From NCBI RefSeq assembly GCF_001039355.2, contig NW_019773848.1:111635-175634 (forward strand): a stretch of 64,000 bases of DNA, given 5' to 3'. This document shows, piece after piece, positions 63,851 through 64,000 of the stretch. Every line of letters begins with the position of its first letter. Positions within the stretch are counted from its first letter, which is position 1. Position numbers and translations under genes: made by a program. The notes below the pieces were generated by a model. It worked only from the letters and a program-made list of their open reading frames with translations, did not search any database and was not told the DNA's origin. The DNA is from Lingula anatina. Lineage: Eukaryota; Brachiopoda; Lingulata; Lingulida; Lingulidae.

Positions 63851-64000
63851 TGCACTCACCACAAATCGCTACATTGCTATAGCGGCCAGGACCCTCTTAT
63901 AAATGTCAGGTAGATTGCTCTCCCCCCCCCTCCAATCTCTTTTTATGGATGGCTGGTGATGGCTGATGTTGATTCCCTTTCTTATTTTGTGTTGGATATC

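Overview
The window is AT-rich animal (metazoan) nuclear DNA with spliceosomal introns, microsatellites, non-LTR retrotransposon debris and small terminal-inverted-repeat elements. The gene set is UBA6, a MAP1-type protein, a mitochondrial creatine kinase and a secreted C-type lectin. This fits an invertebrate outside insects, nematodes and molluscs (for example an annelid, hemichordate or another marine group), but the sequence does not fix the phylum. Single or triple N bases mark assembly joins, and two of these joins sit beside near-identical duplicated blocks.

Layout. 1-5467: a ~2.69 kb block present twice in tandem, with N at both starts. Each copy carries the 3' end of a non-LTR retrotransposon and, on the minus strand, a small secreted Pro-rich basic protein. 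6788-24640 (minus): UBA6, the E1 for ubiquitin, reconstructed exon by exon (35 coding exons, 1014 residues). Two of its exons are duplicated by an apparent assembly artefact at 7761-9290. 19300-20966 (plus): a three-exon C-type lectin nested in UBA6 intron 5 on the opposite strand. 24641-28180: intergenic, with a long CA repeat and a fold-back MITE, ending in a GC-rich promoter with a full CRE. 28181-51818 (plus): a MAP1/futsch-type protein (3 coding exons, 2136 residues) whose first intron contains two terminal-inverted-repeat elements. 51819-55526: the convergent 3' regions. 55527-61231 (minus): mitochondrial creatine kinase (414 residues), with three tandem, equal-length versions of its penultimate coding exon. 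61232-64000: 5' UTR and promoter, a second copy of the fold-back MITE, a probable divergent promoter and a tRNA-like/SINE fragment.

The most interesting feature is the creatine kinase exon cassette. Three intact 126-nt, phase 0-0 exons each encode the substrate-loop segment (GTGGVDTA) before one shared last exon, which strongly suggests mutually exclusive splicing. Other points are the antisense nested lectin, a coding minisatellite and a second repeat family inside MAP1, and three small DNA elements with clear inverted repeats. The main genes are unrelated in function (ubiquitin activation, microtubule binding, phosphagen energy transfer, secreted lectin); nothing suggests an operon-like relationship.
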